Under the pieces are notes generated by a model that saw only the letters and a list, made by a program, of their open reading frames with translations, was not told where the DNA came from and made no database searches. A program made the position numbers and the translations under genes. Source: a virus. Taken from it: a stretch of 26,018 nt of DNA. The stretch covers positions 1 through 26,018 of IMG/VR virus record IMGVR_UViG_3300033388_001210; one strand, 5' to 3'. Positions 6,025 through 14,511 of the stretch are shown piece by piece (position 1 is the first letter of the stretch; every line of letters begins with the position of its first letter).

Positions 6025-7592
6025 TGCAACAATCAGCAAAAGAAATAATAGCTAAGTATAATATAGCATTTGGTAAAAAGGGAACAGTAGATACTCGTTA
6101 CAAAGAAGTATTTAGATTGGTTATGCCTGATAGAGATGGTTATGATAACCCAGACCCTCAAGATAACTTTAGAGATAACAGGTCAGAGATATATACATCA
6201 GTAGGAGTTAATGCAGGTAATACATTTATTAACAAGACACAAGCTACTTTAACACCAATCAATGCAAACTTCATTGAGTTTCAAGTAGAAGATACAGACC
6301 CTGATAAAGATGAGAAGAACAAAGAGTTAGATAAGATAGCTTCAATCTGTAATACGATTAAGAATAAATCTAACTTTGACCAAGAGATTGGTTCATTCTA
6401 TAGTGATTTAATTGCAGGTACAGCTTGTATATTAGCATTAAAAGGTTCTCCTAAGAACCCTAGTGTGTTTAGAGCTATCCCTATTAAAGATATTTCTATT
6501 CTTGATGGAGTAGGTGGTGAAGTATCATTTGTATCAAGGAAGTTTACACTTACTAAAGAAGTTCTTAAATGGCAATGGGCTGAGTTAAATGAGATGGAAG
6601 TTGCAAAAGGTGAATCTGATAAAGATGTAACTATATTAGAAGGTACATATAAAGACTATGATGCTAATGTTTGGAGATATTTTGTTATAGACCAAGAGAA
6701 AGAATCAATATTAGTAGATAGAGAGTACAGAGTTAATCCATTTATTACTTTAAGATGGTATAATGCACCTGGAGAGCTTTACGGTAGAGGAGTTGGACTA
6801 CAAGCATTACCTGATATTAAGACATTAAACAAGATGACAATGTATAACTTAATGGCTACAGGCTTTAAATTACCTACATTACTAGCTGAAAGAGATTCTA
6901 TATTAGACCCTGATGAGTTTTTATTAGAACCTATGGCTATTAACCCAGTAGAGAACATAGACGGAATACAACCTTTACAAATGCCTAATACAGGTGATTC
7001 AATGTTTATCGATATGGAACGATTAGAACTTAACATTAAAAAGACAATGTTAGATAATCCTTTACCTGATACAGTTAGACCAGGTATTACAGCAACAGAG
7101 ATAGCAGAGAGAACATCAGCATCTAATATTAACATCTCTAGTATCTATGGTAGATTAGAAAATGAGTTACTTATTCCATTAGCTAAGAACTTAGTTATCC
7201 ACGCTCAAGAGTTTGGTATGCTAGACCCTGAAGAAGATATTATTGGAATGATTGAAGACGGCTTAATTAAAGTAGTTATCAATACTCCACTAATGAAACA
7301 ACAACAAGCTGGAGAGGTTAAAGCTATTATTGACTTTGCTTCTGTATTAAATTCATTTGACCCTACAGGACAAACATCAACAGCAGCTATTAAAGTAGAT
7401 GCAGCTATTCCTTACTTAGGAGATAGAATGGGAGTGCCAGCTTGGTTAATTAGTTCAGCACAAGAGTTTATGGCTAATGCACAAGCACAGGGTCAAGCAC
7501 AGAAACAAGCACAAGACCAAGCATTACAAGATGAGACTAATGCAACTATGGCTGTAGATGCTAATAAAGCGGAGGTAAACAAAGATGCCTAA
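6024..7592 (+). CDS. Portal protein (T7-type head-to-tail connector)
   Basis: A 522-residue protein close in length to T7 gp8 (536). It shows the signature of the head-to-tail connector family (Pfam Head-tail_con): N-terminal R-Y-K-E-V-F-R-L-V-M-P-D-R, the T-L-T-P-I-N-A-N-F-I-E-F strand region near residue 75, W-Y-N-A-P-G-E-L-Y-G-R-G near 245-256, the L-N-K-M-T-M-Y-N segment near 268-276, the stem-like G-I-T-A-T-E-I-A-E-R-T near 353-363, and a Gln/Ala-rich C-terminal barrel helix (Q-A-Q-G-Q-A-Q-K-Q-A-Q). Twelve copies form the DNA gate at one capsid vertex, which binds TerL during packaging and the tail tube afterwards. It is preceded by GAGGAGG and coupled to the gene upstream. Confidence 0.95.
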   Translation: MQQSAKEIIAKYNIAFGKKGTVDTRYKEVFRLVMPDRDGYDNPDPQDNFRDNRSEIYTSVGVNAGNTFINKTQATLTPINANFIEFQVEDTDPDKDEKNKELDKIASICNTIKNKSNFDQEIGSFYSDLIAGTACILALKGSPKNPSVFRAIPIKDISILDGVGGEVSFVSRKFTLTKEVLKWQWAELNEMEVAKGESDKDVTILEGTYKDYDANVWRYFVIDQEKESILVDREYRVNPFITLRWYNAPGELYGRGVGLQALPDIKTLNKMTMYNLMATGFKLPTLLAERDSILDPDEFLLEPMAINPVENIDGIQPLQMPNTGDSMFIDMERLELNIKKTMLDNPLPDTVRPGITATEIAERTSASNINISSIYGRLENELLIPLAKNLVIHAQEFGMLDPEEDIIGMIEDGLIKVVINTPLMKQQQAGEVKAIIDFASVLNSFDPTGQTSTAAIKVDAAIPYLGDRMGVPAWLISSAQEFMANAQAQGQAQKQAQDQALQDETNATMAVDANKAEVNKDA

Positions 7593-7836
7593 GTTAAGTT
7601 TTGACGAGCAATTAAAGTGTGTCAAAAAAGACACAGATACTAAAGTTACTTTATTTAAAGAAGTATTTAAAGGGGAACAGGGTAAGCTATTGCTAGAATA
7701 CTTAGAATATAAGTGTAAGGCAAAGGCTGACTTTGACAATGAACACCGAACCTATTACGGGTTAGGACAACGAGATGTAGTAAAATACATCAAAACAATC
7801 CTTGAACAAGGAAGTCGAGAAAGGACTAAAAAATAA
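7585..7836 (+). CDS. Bbp19-like phage protein
   Basis: An 83-residue protein with the pattern L-F-K-E-V-F-K-G-E-Q-G-K-L-L-L-E-Y-L-E at residues 23-41, followed by a short loop with Y-Y-G-L-G-Q-R-D-V-V-K-Y-I-K-T-I-L at about 58-74. This fits the Bbp19-like family (V-F-x(3-4)-G-x-x-V-L-x-x-L, then F-x-E-G-R-R-x-V-x-x-x-I), small proteins encoded next to portal and scaffold genes of podophages. Its role is not well known. Ribosome site CGGAGG, overlap of 8 bases with the portal gene, and stop coupled to the scaffold start. Confidence 0.7.
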   Translation: MPKLSFDEQLKCVKKDTDTKVTLFKEVFKGEQGKLLLEYLEYKCKAKADFDNEHRTYYGLGQRDVVKYIKTILEQGSRERTKK

Positions 7837-8765
7837 TGACTGATGATAATGTAACACCAGAAGTAGCACCAGTAGAAACTACACCTGCTGAAAATACAAC
7901 TGAAGTAAAAGAAACGATGACAGGTAGACCAGCAGAGACTCCTGTAGAAGAACCTAAAGAAGGTGAAGAAGAAGTGAAAGCTCCTGAAAACCCTAACTTA
8001 GTATATCCTGAGGGATTTGATTCTGAGACTTATGACTTAACTACTCAATCTATTAGACAAGATGTTATCTTAGAAAAGATTGCTAATGCTAATGCAGACA
8101 CAGAGAAGTATAAGAAACAATCTCAAGATATGAGAAAGATTATCTCTAAAGGTAAAAGTAAAGATGAAGCATCAGAATATGTAGAAGCTTATGTGCCTGA
8201 TGAGAAGTATGCAGGGTTTTATGACTTTGATAACGAGAACAATGCACCAGTTAAAGAAGCTGTAGAGAGTTTATCAGTATTAGCACAAGAGAACGGTTTA
8301 AATACAGAACAGTTTAGAGCTATGACAGACTTCTTCAATGATACAATGGCAACTGCTGGAGTATTAGATACAACTTCCCCTGAAGAGAAACTACAAATAC
8401 AGCAAGATTTCTTAGCTAATGAGAACAAGAAACTACACGATGACCCAGTAGAAGCTGTTAATATTATCAATAGTGCAGTAAAATGGGTTGATGATATGAG
8501 CGTGTTTAATGAAGAAGAGAAATCTGCTATTAAAGACGTTATGGATAAAGGAGCTATCGGAGTTAGTGCAGTTCATAAGATGAGAAAGTTATTCGGTGGT
8601 AACGGTCAAGATATACCAACTATCAATGTTAATAACACAGGACTAGCTAGTGATGATGCTTTAGCTGATGAGTATAATAAAGCTGATACTAGTATGGCAC
8701 GAAGACAAGAGATACTACAGAAGAGAAGAGAAGCAGGTCGTCAAGGAGGACTACCTAACAAATAG
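7836..8765 (+). CDS. Putative scaffolding protein
   Basis: A 309-residue protein, highly acidic, with a Pro/Glu/Thr-rich N-terminus (first 50 residues, probably disordered) and a helix-rich remainder with a basic C-terminus (M-A-R-R-Q-E-I-L-Q-K-R-R-E-A-G-R-Q-G-G). This layout, together with its position between portal and major capsid protein, is the standard for T7 gp9-like scaffolds, which guide coat assembly through a basic C-terminal helix and leave before or during packaging. It is the last gene before a terminator, so capsid protein is expressed from a separate transcript or from read-through. Confidence 0.88.
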   Translation: MTDDNVTPEVAPVETTPAENTTEVKETMTGRPAETPVEEPKEGEEEVKAPENPNLVYPEGFDSETYDLTTQSIRQDVILEKIANANADTEKYKKQSQDMRKIISKGKSKDEASEYVEAYVPDEKYAGFYDFDNENNAPVKEAVESLSVLAQENGLNTEQFRAMTDFFNDTMATAGVLDTTSPEEKLQIQQDFLANENKKLHDDPVEAVNIINSAVKWVDDMSVFNEEEKSAIKDVMDKGAIGVSAVHKMRKLFGGNGQDIPTINVNNTGLASDDALADEYNKADTSMARRQEILQKRREAGRQGGLPNK

Positions 8766-8777
8766 GTATTATTAATT

Positions 8778-8805
8778 AAGCCACTCTTAACGGGGTGGTT
8801 TTTTT
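8778..8805 (+). terminator. Rho-independent terminator after the scaffold gene
   Basis: A stem CCACTC (8781-8786) / GGGTGG (8793-8798), with one T-G wobble and a 6-base loop, can be lengthened by A-T and G-T pairs at its base, and is followed by a run of seven T (8799-8805). It lies 13 bases after the scaffold stop. It should reduce read-through into the capsid gene, which has its own likely promoter just downstream. Confidence 0.85.
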
Positions 8806-8823
8806 GTGTGTCATAAATAACAC

Positions 8824-8852
8824 TTGACAAAGATAACTTAATGTAATAGCCT
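8824..8852 (+). promoter_or_regulatory. Probable sigma70-type promoter for the capsid gene
   Basis: A perfect -35 element TTGACA (8824-8829) is followed after 17 bases by TAGCCT (8847-8852), a weak -10 match (first T, A and last T conserved). An AT-rich stretch follows. The position, between a terminator and the capsid gene, supports it. A start near 8859 would give a leader of about 110 bases ending in the strong AAAAGGAG ribosome site at 8960-8967. The -10 is poor, so the promoter may need an activator. Confidence 0.6.
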
Positions 8853-8972
8853 AAATATAGATAGTGAAAAACCTCGCGTCTCAAGGCATAACTCACATAG
8901 AGTCCCTTTATATAGATAACAGCTTATTTTGAACCATCAATTCAACTTAACAAATATAAAAGGAGACATATT
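8853..8972 (+). other. Untranslated leader of the capsid gene
   Basis: About 110 bases between the probable promoter and the capsid start contain no open frame of note. A short stem ACTC-x5-GAGT (about 8890-8903) is the only obvious pairing. The stretch ends with the ribosome site AAAAGGAGACATATT. Long leaders on capsid genes often stabilise the message, but nothing here identifies a specific regulator. Confidence 0.5.
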
Positions 8973-9812
8973 ATGTCACAACAAATAGATAATGTTTTTA
9001 TTGATTTCTTTGACGCTGAAGTTAAAAGAAGTTACGGAGACAAAAGAAAATTAAACGGGACTACTTACGAAAAACAAGTTACAGGTAAAACTGCATACTT
9101 CAATAAAAAAGGTAAAGGTTTAGCTACACAACATAACTCAGGTTCAGAAGTTACATATATGAATACTGAATTCTCAAGAGTTTCTTGTGATTTACAAGAC
9201 TGGGAAGCATTCGACCAAGCAGATAAATTTGACGCTAAGAAAATTAATTTCTCAGAAGTTTCAGAACTAGCAGAAGTAGCTGGTGATGCTATTGGTTTAA
9301 GAATGGATCAAATTATCATTGACGCTATCAACACAGGTAGAAATACAGGTGATGCTTCTTATACAGTAGGTACAGTAGGAACAGCTTTAACAGTTGCTAC
9401 ATTACTTAAAGGTAAGAAAAGATTAGATAAAAATGGTGTTGAATCTACAGATAGATACTTTATGCATAGTGCAGACCAATTAGAAGACTTGTTAAATACA
9501 ACACAAGTTACATCAGCTGACTATAACTCAGTTCAAGCTTTAGTACACGGTACAGTAGGTTCATTCTTAGGAATGAAATTTATTGACATAGCTGACAGAC
9601 AAGAAGGTGGATTACCTAATCCTGGTGCTACATCAGTTAGAGGATTTATCTATCACAAGCGTTCAGTTGGTTCAGCTATTGCTATGGGAATGGAAACAGA
9701 AATGTCTTGGATTCCTAAAGAAAGAGCTTATATGGTAGGTGCTGAATTCTCAGCAGGTGCAGTAGTAATTGATGACGAAGGTATCGTATCAGTTCAATCA
9801 TTAACATCATAA
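8973..9812 (+). CDS. Major capsid protein
   Basis: A 279-residue protein lying right after the scaffold, with features of the podophage HK97-fold coat proteins: an N-terminal arm (residues 1-20), a strand region V-T-G-K-T-A-Y-F-N-K-K-G-K-G resembling the E-loop area, a long spine-type helix around residues 95-120 (E-L-A-E-V-A-G-D-A-I-G-L-R-M-D-Q-I-I-I-D-A-I), and a C-terminal domain ending with G-A-V-V-I-D-D-E-G-I-V-S-V-Q. It is shorter than T7 gp10A (345) but in the normal range of this group. It has the strongest ribosome site in the region (AAAAGGAG), its own promoter and a codon composition noticeably richer in GCT/GGT/GAA than its neighbours, consistent with very high expression. Confidence 0.9.
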   Translation: MSQQIDNVFIDFFDAEVKRSYGDKRKLNGTTYEKQVTGKTAYFNKKGKGLATQHNSGSEVTYMNTEFSRVSCDLQDWEAFDQADKFDAKKINFSEVSELAEVAGDAIGLRMDQIIIDAINTGRNTGDASYTVGTVGTALTVATLLKGKKRLDKNGVESTDRYFMHSADQLEDLLNTTQVTSADYNSVQALVHGTVGSFLGMKFIDIADRQEGGLPNPGATSVRGFIYHKRSVGSAIAMGMETEMSWIPKERAYMVGAEFSAGAVVIDDEGIVSVQSLTS

Positions 9813-9832
9813 AAATAAGGAAATAAAAAATT

Positions 9833-10090
9833 ATGGCTTTCGATATTAAAAACATCAGTTCAATAAGTAACAACAAAAATCTAGTAGCAGGCGGAGGAAT
9901 CCCAAACAGATTCCAATTCTGGAACGAAGATGGAGACACAGTTACAACTGAAGACTATATCCCATTAAACAATGGTATTAGAAAAGGTGACCAAGTTATC
10001 GTTGTAGATGCAGACTATGGAAATAGTACTGACTATAACGCAGTAGCAGATGGTACAACTGGCTTGTTAACTTTAACAGCTAACGCTTAA
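9833..10090 (+). CDS. Small capsid-proximal protein sharing the fibre N-terminal module
   Basis: An 85-residue beta-rich protein. It begins M-A-F-D-I-x-x-I-S-S, has E-D-Y-I-P-L at residues 40-45 and G-D-Q-V-I-V-V-D at about 53-60, and ends with G-L-L-T-L-T. The first 87 residues of the fibre gene at 20045 follow the same plan (M-A-F-D-L-x-x-L-V-S, S-D-Y-F-N-E-L, N-D-T-I-T-V-L, G-V-V-E-V-E). The two are probably homologous modules. The position right after the capsid gene suggests a head decoration or minor head protein. Ribosome site AAGGAAATAAAAAATT. A terminator follows. Confidence 0.7.
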   Translation: MAFDIKNISSISNNKNLVAGGGIPNRFQFWNEDGDTVTTEDYIPLNNGIRKGDQVIVVDADYGNSTDYNAVADGTTGLLTLTANA

Positions 10091-10096
10091 TTATAA

Positions 10097-10122
10097 TTAC
10101 AGGGTGTAAAAGCCCTGTTTTA
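10097..10122 (+). terminator. Terminator-like hairpin after the small capsid-proximal gene
   Basis: ACAGGG (10099-10104) pairs perfectly with CCCTGT (10113-10118) around an 8-base loop, with a further T-G closing pair possible inside, and is followed by TTTTAT. The T-run is short (four to five), so it is probably leaky. It would make the downstream genes less expressed than the capsid gene. Confidence 0.7.
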
Positions 10123-10139
10123 TAAAGAAAGGAAAAATT

Positions 10140-10391
10140 ATGGCAGATTCAAAAGGGCTAGCAGAACTAGCAACAACTGAATTAGATGTAGTTACAACTG
10201 CAGCGACAACAGTTTATCTTGCGGTTATAGTTGATGATATTCCAAAGAGAATAACATTAGCAGATTTAATTGCAGTTATAGGTGGTGAGATTTCTATTTT
10301 AGATTTATCAGACACACCTTCAGCATTTAGTGCTTCAGATACTTGGAAGACAAATGCAGGCGCGGACGCTGTAGAACAAGTTACAGTATAA
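10140..10391 (+). CDS. Small structural protein with fibre-like C-terminal motif (83 aa)
   Basis: The first 50 residues are Ala/Thr/Val/Ile-rich and beta-like (A-A-T-T-V-Y-L-A-V-I-V-D-D-I-P-K-R-I-T-L-A-D-L). The end carries L-S-D-T-P-S-A-F followed by W-K-T-N-A-G-A-D-A-V-E, a pattern found in phage tail fibres (L-S-D-T-P-x-x-Y...V-x-x-G-x-x-L-x-F). The fibre gene of this same phage has the related G-L-S-D-V-F...L-K-W-N-G-G-T-A-R-F-E. The protein may be a head or tail fibre-like appendage. Ribosome site AAAGGAAAAATT; placed between two terminator-like hairpins. Confidence 0.6.
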   Translation: MADSKGLAELATTELDVVTTAATTVYLAVIVDDIPKRITLADLIAVIGGEISILDLSDTPSAFSASDTWKTNAGADAVEQVTV

Positions 10392-10399
10392 TAATAATT

Positions 10400-10420
10400 G
10401 GGAGGGGTAACCCTCCTTTT
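10400..10420 (+). terminator. Terminator-like hairpin before the tail genes
   Basis: GGAGGG (10401-10406) pairs perfectly with CCCTCC (10411-10416) around a GTAA tetraloop and is followed by four T and ATT. The GC-rich 6-bp stem with a GNNA-type loop should be very stable. It sits 9 bases after the stop of the small structural gene and 17 bases before the start of tail tubular A. The short T-run suggests partial termination. Confidence 0.8.
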
Positions 10421-10436
10421 ATTACAAGGAGAGTTT

Positions 10437-11021
10437 ATGGCTTATACAGAAGACCAAATAAAACAATTAATGGCAAACGAGCTAGGACAAAGAGACGGAT
10501 TAGATTTCAGTTCAGATACTAACGAGGCAGTTAGAAAGATAAATGCTAGTTATCCTTTAATAGTAAGAACAGCCCTACAGAGATATAGATGGGGTTTTGC
10601 TAATACAACAGTAAAATTAGATACTCCTAATGATTTAACAGATAATAAATATAAATACAGCTATGAATTACCAACGGATTTTTTAAAGTATATAACATCA
10701 TTTAACGATGCAAACAGATTAAATCCTATTATAGATTATGACCCACCATTAAAAGGGTTGTTAGATTGTAATGTAAAAGACCAAGTATACTTAAACTACA
10801 CAGCAGATGTTGACGTATCATTATACACCGATTACTTTGTTGATTACTTGAAGCTTAAAGGAGCATTTGAATTATGCTATGACCTTACAGGCGATACACA
10901 ACTATTACAAGTATTACAAGCAAGAGAAGCGAAACAATGGGCTATATCAACTAATATAGATACAGTACAAAAAAGAACAAGAAGAATAGCAAACGCACCT
11001 TATATAAGCGTAAGAGGTTAA
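10437..11021 (+). CDS. Tail tubular protein A-like (gp11-type)
   Basis: A 194-residue protein, near the length of T7 gp11 (196). It shows the family pattern: N-terminal helix, A-V-R-K-I-N-A-S-Y-P-L-I-V-R-T-A-L-Q-R-Y-R-W-G-F-A at about residues 34-58 (helix with the W-x-F-A end), then beta segments (Y-E-L-P-T-D-F-L-K-Y-I near 78-88) and a C-terminal Y-L-K-L-K-G-A-F-E-L-C-Y-D-L-T-G-D. The ring it forms connects the portal to the nozzle. The start at 10437 is chosen over an in-frame TTG at 10398 because the latter would translate through the terminator stem, while AAGGAGAG lies just before this ATG. Confidence 0.85.
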   Translation: MAYTEDQIKQLMANELGQRDGLDFSSDTNEAVRKINASYPLIVRTALQRYRWGFANTTVKLDTPNDLTDNKYKYSYELPTDFLKYITSFNDANRLNPIIDYDPPLKGLLDCNVKDQVYLNYTADVDVSLYTDYFVDYLKLKGAFELCYDLTGDTQLLQVLQAREAKQWAISTNIDTVQKRTRRIANAPYISVRG

Positions 11022-11022
11022 T

Positions 11023-14007
11023 ATGAAAACAGCAAAGAAACAAGTTAAATTTAGTAAAGGTGAAGTAAACCAATCCCTAATTGAAAGAACTGATATATCT
11101 TTGTTGAACTCATCAGCTAGTTACATTAGTAACTACATTGCTACTTTATACGGTGGGATTAAAACAAGACAAGGCACATTAGACATTGATAGTATTTTAA
11201 GTTCATTAGTACCTAAAGAAACTACATTTGTGTCTTCTATTGGTGGAGATGTAGCAGATATAGGTTCAGGCTTTGTATCAACTACTATTAACGGTGCTAC
11301 TCTAGAATTACACGGTGATTTATCTACATCAGATGTTTACGAGAACATAACAATCAATAATATTAAATTAAGCTTTGAAGATGGTGCAGTTAGTGCTACA
11401 GATACAGCTGGAGTTATTGATGCTACTTCTATAGACTTGCCAGGTAAGGGATATAAAGATATTACATTAACTGTCGTAGGAGACGGTATAGATGCAGTAT
11501 TAACACCTACACTAGCAACAGACGGTTCTATAGCCTCTATAGCTATTACAAACGGAGGAACAGGCTATACTTCTTACACAGTAGAGATTACAGAGAATGA
11601 TGTATGGACTGACACGCAAACATTAGAGATTTCAGTAGATAATGCTATATGGACTAAGGTAGCAGACTTTGAAATAACAAGATTGGCTAATACATTGTCT
11701 TATCCTATAGTAAGCTCTTATAGATATGTAAGATTATCAAGAGATGGCTCTAGTATTACAACTTGTTTAGAGTTGTTGGACTTTGTTATATATGATAAAG
11801 TTGATGCAGAGAATAGAGTTAGAATGGCTGACTTTGTATTTAGTGAAGATGAAAAGTATGCTTTAATATTTACAAACGAAACAGTAAGAGTTTATCAAGA
11901 TGATATATTAATTGAGACTATCCCAGCAGTAGGCTTATTAGACGACTATTTTAAAAGGTTAAAGTTTACTCAAGCAGAAGACACAATGATACTTACACAC
12001 CCTAATATGCCGCCTAAACAGCTTATTAGAGGACTAGATGCTACAACAAATACTATTATACCTGAATTTGGTGCAGGTGAAACTACCAAAGACGGTTACA
12101 CAATATCAGCAGATAGTTCCAATCCTTATAAAGTTTGGGATTTAAACACATCTACTTACTCTACATTAGGAGAATATCTAACAGAGATGGTTCGTTATTT
12201 AGAGGGTGGTTACCCTACTACTTATGACCACTTATTACCTAATAACTTTATATGTGATTTTGATGGGGCTAAGGATTTAAAGAGAATTACATTCAGAGCT
12301 AAAGATATGAGCCAATATGAAGTTTATACAAAAGATAATCTAGGTAATTACACATTGCAAAAAGGTGGAGTGTTTAGCAATACCCCATCAGAAACAAAAG
12401 ACATTACAGTAAACTTAGATGTAAATTGTTATGGTTATAAAATATATACTTATGGTGTTAAGGTTAATACAAGAGTACCTAGAGTAGTTGCAGAACCTGA
12501 TAGTTATAAATCAGAATGGTATCCAGTTAAGATGTATGATTCAAGAACATTTGAATCTGTTAATACATTGTTTAGCTTTGATGATTTTGAGTTAGAAGGT
12601 ATACCATATTATAATTATGATGCTTTAATAAAAACCAATCCAGCTGTAAGTATTACACCTAGTTCAGCAGACGGCTCAGGAGAGATAACAGCAAGTGGCT
12701 CAATCTTTACAATAGATTCAGTAGGACAATATATAAACACAGATTTGGGTTCAAGGTTTAAAATTACTTCTTATATAAGTGGTACTAAGGTTTCAGGTTA
12801 TACAATTATACCTTTCTTAAATACAAGTGCTATTGGTTCTCAGAAATGGGAATATGAAGCAGGTTATGAATTGGTGTGGAGTGAAGAGAGAGGTTATCCT
12901 TTAACTTGCTTATTCTATCAACAAAGATTATGGTTCGGCGGCTCTAAAGGTAGACCTCAGACTATATGGGGTTCAAGAATTAATCAATATCATAGCTTTG
13001 AGAACATAGGGCAATACGATAATGATGCTATTGAAGCACCTATTGCAGCTAAAGAAACCAACGAGATTGTAAACTTATACGATAATAGAGGGTTACAAAT
13101 ATTTACAGGTGGCGCAGAGTATATAGCTAATGATTCATCATTAACACCTAGTAACATCTTTATAACTAAAACTACCCCTAATGGAAGTTTAAGCAACTTA
13201 GCTCCTGTTTCAGTAGGTGGTGTTACTTTATTCTTAGAGAAAAACGGTAAGAGTTTATTAAGTTTCGTTTATAACGAAGTTCAGGCTAACTATATCACAG
13301 ATAATATTTCATTATTAAGTTCTCATTTAATAGCGAACCCATTAAGATTAGCAGTTGATTATAACTCTAATAATGATAATGGTAACTATTTATATATGGC
13401 TAAAGAAGATGGTGAGTTGTTAGTGTCTAATATATTACTAGACCAAAAGATAAACGCCTTTACTAGAATTAACACAGCAGGATTAGTTAAAGATGTTATG
13501 GTTCTTAAATCAGATACTTACTTATTAGTAGAAAGACTTGATGTTTTATACTTAGAGAAACTAGCAGATGTTAAGACTGATTGCAGTTTAATTAAAGCAC
13601 CAACATTAACTATCACAGGACTAGAGAAGTTTGAAGACTTAGAAGTAAGAGCTTATAACGATATAGATTACGGGTTATATACAGTTGAAAATGGAGAGAT
13701 AACATTAAATGATACTCCAACAGAACCTGTTATTATAGGTGAGGACATACCTTGTCAATTAAGGTCTAACCCAGTTTACATAAGTAACGAGACAACATCT
13801 ATATATAAAAGAATATCTAAAGCTATCTTGACAACTAAGGATACAACCTCTATAATATTAAATGGAGATGTAGACACATCTGACGATAATATCTTTGAGT
13901 TCTTTTCTGTTAGTGGTTATGAAAGAGAGAATAAGTTCACAATAACAAGCACATTCGATAACTTAGAATTATTATCAGTAATGTTGCATATAAATTACGG
14001 AGATTAA
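11023..14007 (+). CDS. Tail tubular protein B-like (gp12-type nozzle) with inserted domains
   Basis: A 994-residue protein, longer than T7 gp12 (794). The N-terminus has the classic F-S-K-G-E-V-N-Q-S-L-I-E-R-T-D and N-Y-I-A-T-L-Y-G-G-I-K-T-R-Q-G-T pattern (residues 10-52), and the core has P-L-T-C-L-F-Y-Q-Q-R-L-W-F-G-G and P-Q-T-I-W-G-S-R at about 625-650, then Q-I-F-T-G-G-A-E-Y near 695. Insertions: a G-K-G-Y...N-G-G-T-G-Y repeat-like unit at 141-186, a discoidin (F5/8C)-like segment at about 190-258 (T-L-E-I-S-V-D-N-A-I-W ... Y-R-Y-V-R-L), and a second discoidin-like segment at about 355-490. These modules often bind sugars. The nozzle closes the short tail. Confidence 0.87.
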   Translation: MKTAKKQVKFSKGEVNQSLIERTDISLLNSSASYISNYIATLYGGIKTRQGTLDIDSILSSLVPKETTFVSSIGGDVADIGSGFVSTTINGATLELHGDLSTSDVYENITINNIKLSFEDGAVSATDTAGVIDATSIDLPGKGYKDITLTVVGDGIDAVLTPTLATDGSIASIAITNGGTGYTSYTVEITENDVWTDTQTLEISVDNAIWTKVADFEITRLANTLSYPIVSSYRYVRLSRDGSSITTCLELLDFVIYDKVDAENRVRMADFVFSEDEKYALIFTNETVRVYQDDILIETIPAVGLLDDYFKRLKFTQAEDTMILTHPNMPPKQLIRGLDATTNTIIPEFGAGETTKDGYTISADSSNPYKVWDLNTSTYSTLGEYLTEMVRYLEGGYPTTYDHLLPNNFICDFDGAKDLKRITFRAKDMSQYEVYTKDNLGNYTLQKGGVFSNTPSETKDITVNLDVNCYGYKIYTYGVKVNTRVPRVVAEPDSYKSEWYPVKMYDSRTFESVNTLFSFDDFELEGIPYYNYDALIKTNPAVSITPSSADGSGEITASGSIFTIDSVGQYINTDLGSRFKITSYISGTKVSGYTIIPFLNTSAIGSQKWEYEAGYELVWSEERGYPLTCLFYQQRLWFGGSKGRPQTIWGSRINQYHSFENIGQYDNDAIEAPIAAKETNEIVNLYDNRGLQIFTGGAEYIANDSSLTPSNIFITKTTPNGSLSNLAPVSVGGVTLFLEKNGKSLLSFVYNEVQANYITDNISLLSSHLIANPLRLAVDYNSNNDNGNYLYMAKEDGELLVSNILLDQKINAFTRINTAGLVKDVMVLKSDTYLLVERLDVLYLEKLADVKTDCSLIKAPTLTITGLEKFEDLEVRAYNDIDYGLYTVENGEITLNDTPTEPVIIGEDIPCQLRSNPVYISNETTSIYKRISKAILTTKDTTSIILNGDVDTSDDNIFEFFSVSGYERENKFTITSTFDNLELLSVMLHINYGD

Positions 14008-14010
14008 ATT

Positions 14011-14511
14011 ATGCCAGAAGGACAAGGATATTTAACACAAGCACAAGCTCATTTTAATGAAGCAGCTAATTTATCTAAGATTGGTGGTTACGGAGCTATT
14101 GCTAGTGGGATTATAGATTTTGGTGTATTAAGAAACCAAAAAGCAGAAGCCAAGAATAGAGCAGCAGCTATTGAATTGCAAGCAGAACAACGAGCAAACA
14201 TCTTATTAGAGTCTTTTAATGCTTCTATGGGAAATTTACAGTTTAGCGCAGCAAGAAGAGGAGTTAAAGCTGGAGAAGGTTCTGTAATGAGAAACATTGA
14301 GTTATCATCTAAAGACTTAGGCGAAGATATACAAGCAAGAAGAAGAGAAGCAAGTATTAAAGCTGGTAAAGTTAAGACACAAGCTAAGACAGATTTCTCA
14401 GCAGGTGTTGTAGGTTCTTTATCAGGTGGAACAGAAGGGTTCTTAAAAGGTATGGAAGGATTCAAAAGAAATAAAAGCTTAGCAGATTTATTAGGAGGTT
14501 CAAATGAATAA
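14011..14511 (+). CDS. Internal virion protein, gp14-like
   Basis: A 166-residue Ala-rich helical protein. It has a Gly/Ala-rich semi-hydrophobic segment (I-G-G-Y-G-A-I-A-S-G-I-I-D-F-G, residues about 24-38), then a long charged helix, then the motif N-L-Q-F-S-A-A-R-R-G-V-K-A-G-E-G-S at about 75-91, and a second helix rich in R and A. The same arrangement is seen in T7 gp14-type internal core proteins (196 residues in T7), which are ejected first and form the outer-membrane part of the DNA channel. It lies just after the nozzle gene, as gp14 does relative to other core genes. Ribosome site GGAGATTAAATT. Confidence 0.75.
   Translation: MPEGQGYLTQAQAHFNEAANLSKIGGYGAIASGIIDFGVLRNQKAEAKNRAAAIELQAEQRANILLESFNASMGNLQFSAARRGVKAGEGSVMRNIELSSKDLGEDIQARRREASIKAGKVKTQAKTDFSAGVVGSLSGGTEGFLKGMEGFKRNKSLADLLGGSNE

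Noticed and set aside
10398-10436. TTG start for tail tubular protein A at 10398
   Set aside because: It would translate through the GGAGGG/CCCTCC terminator hairpin; the ATG at 10437 has AAGGAGAG before it and gives the normal family length.
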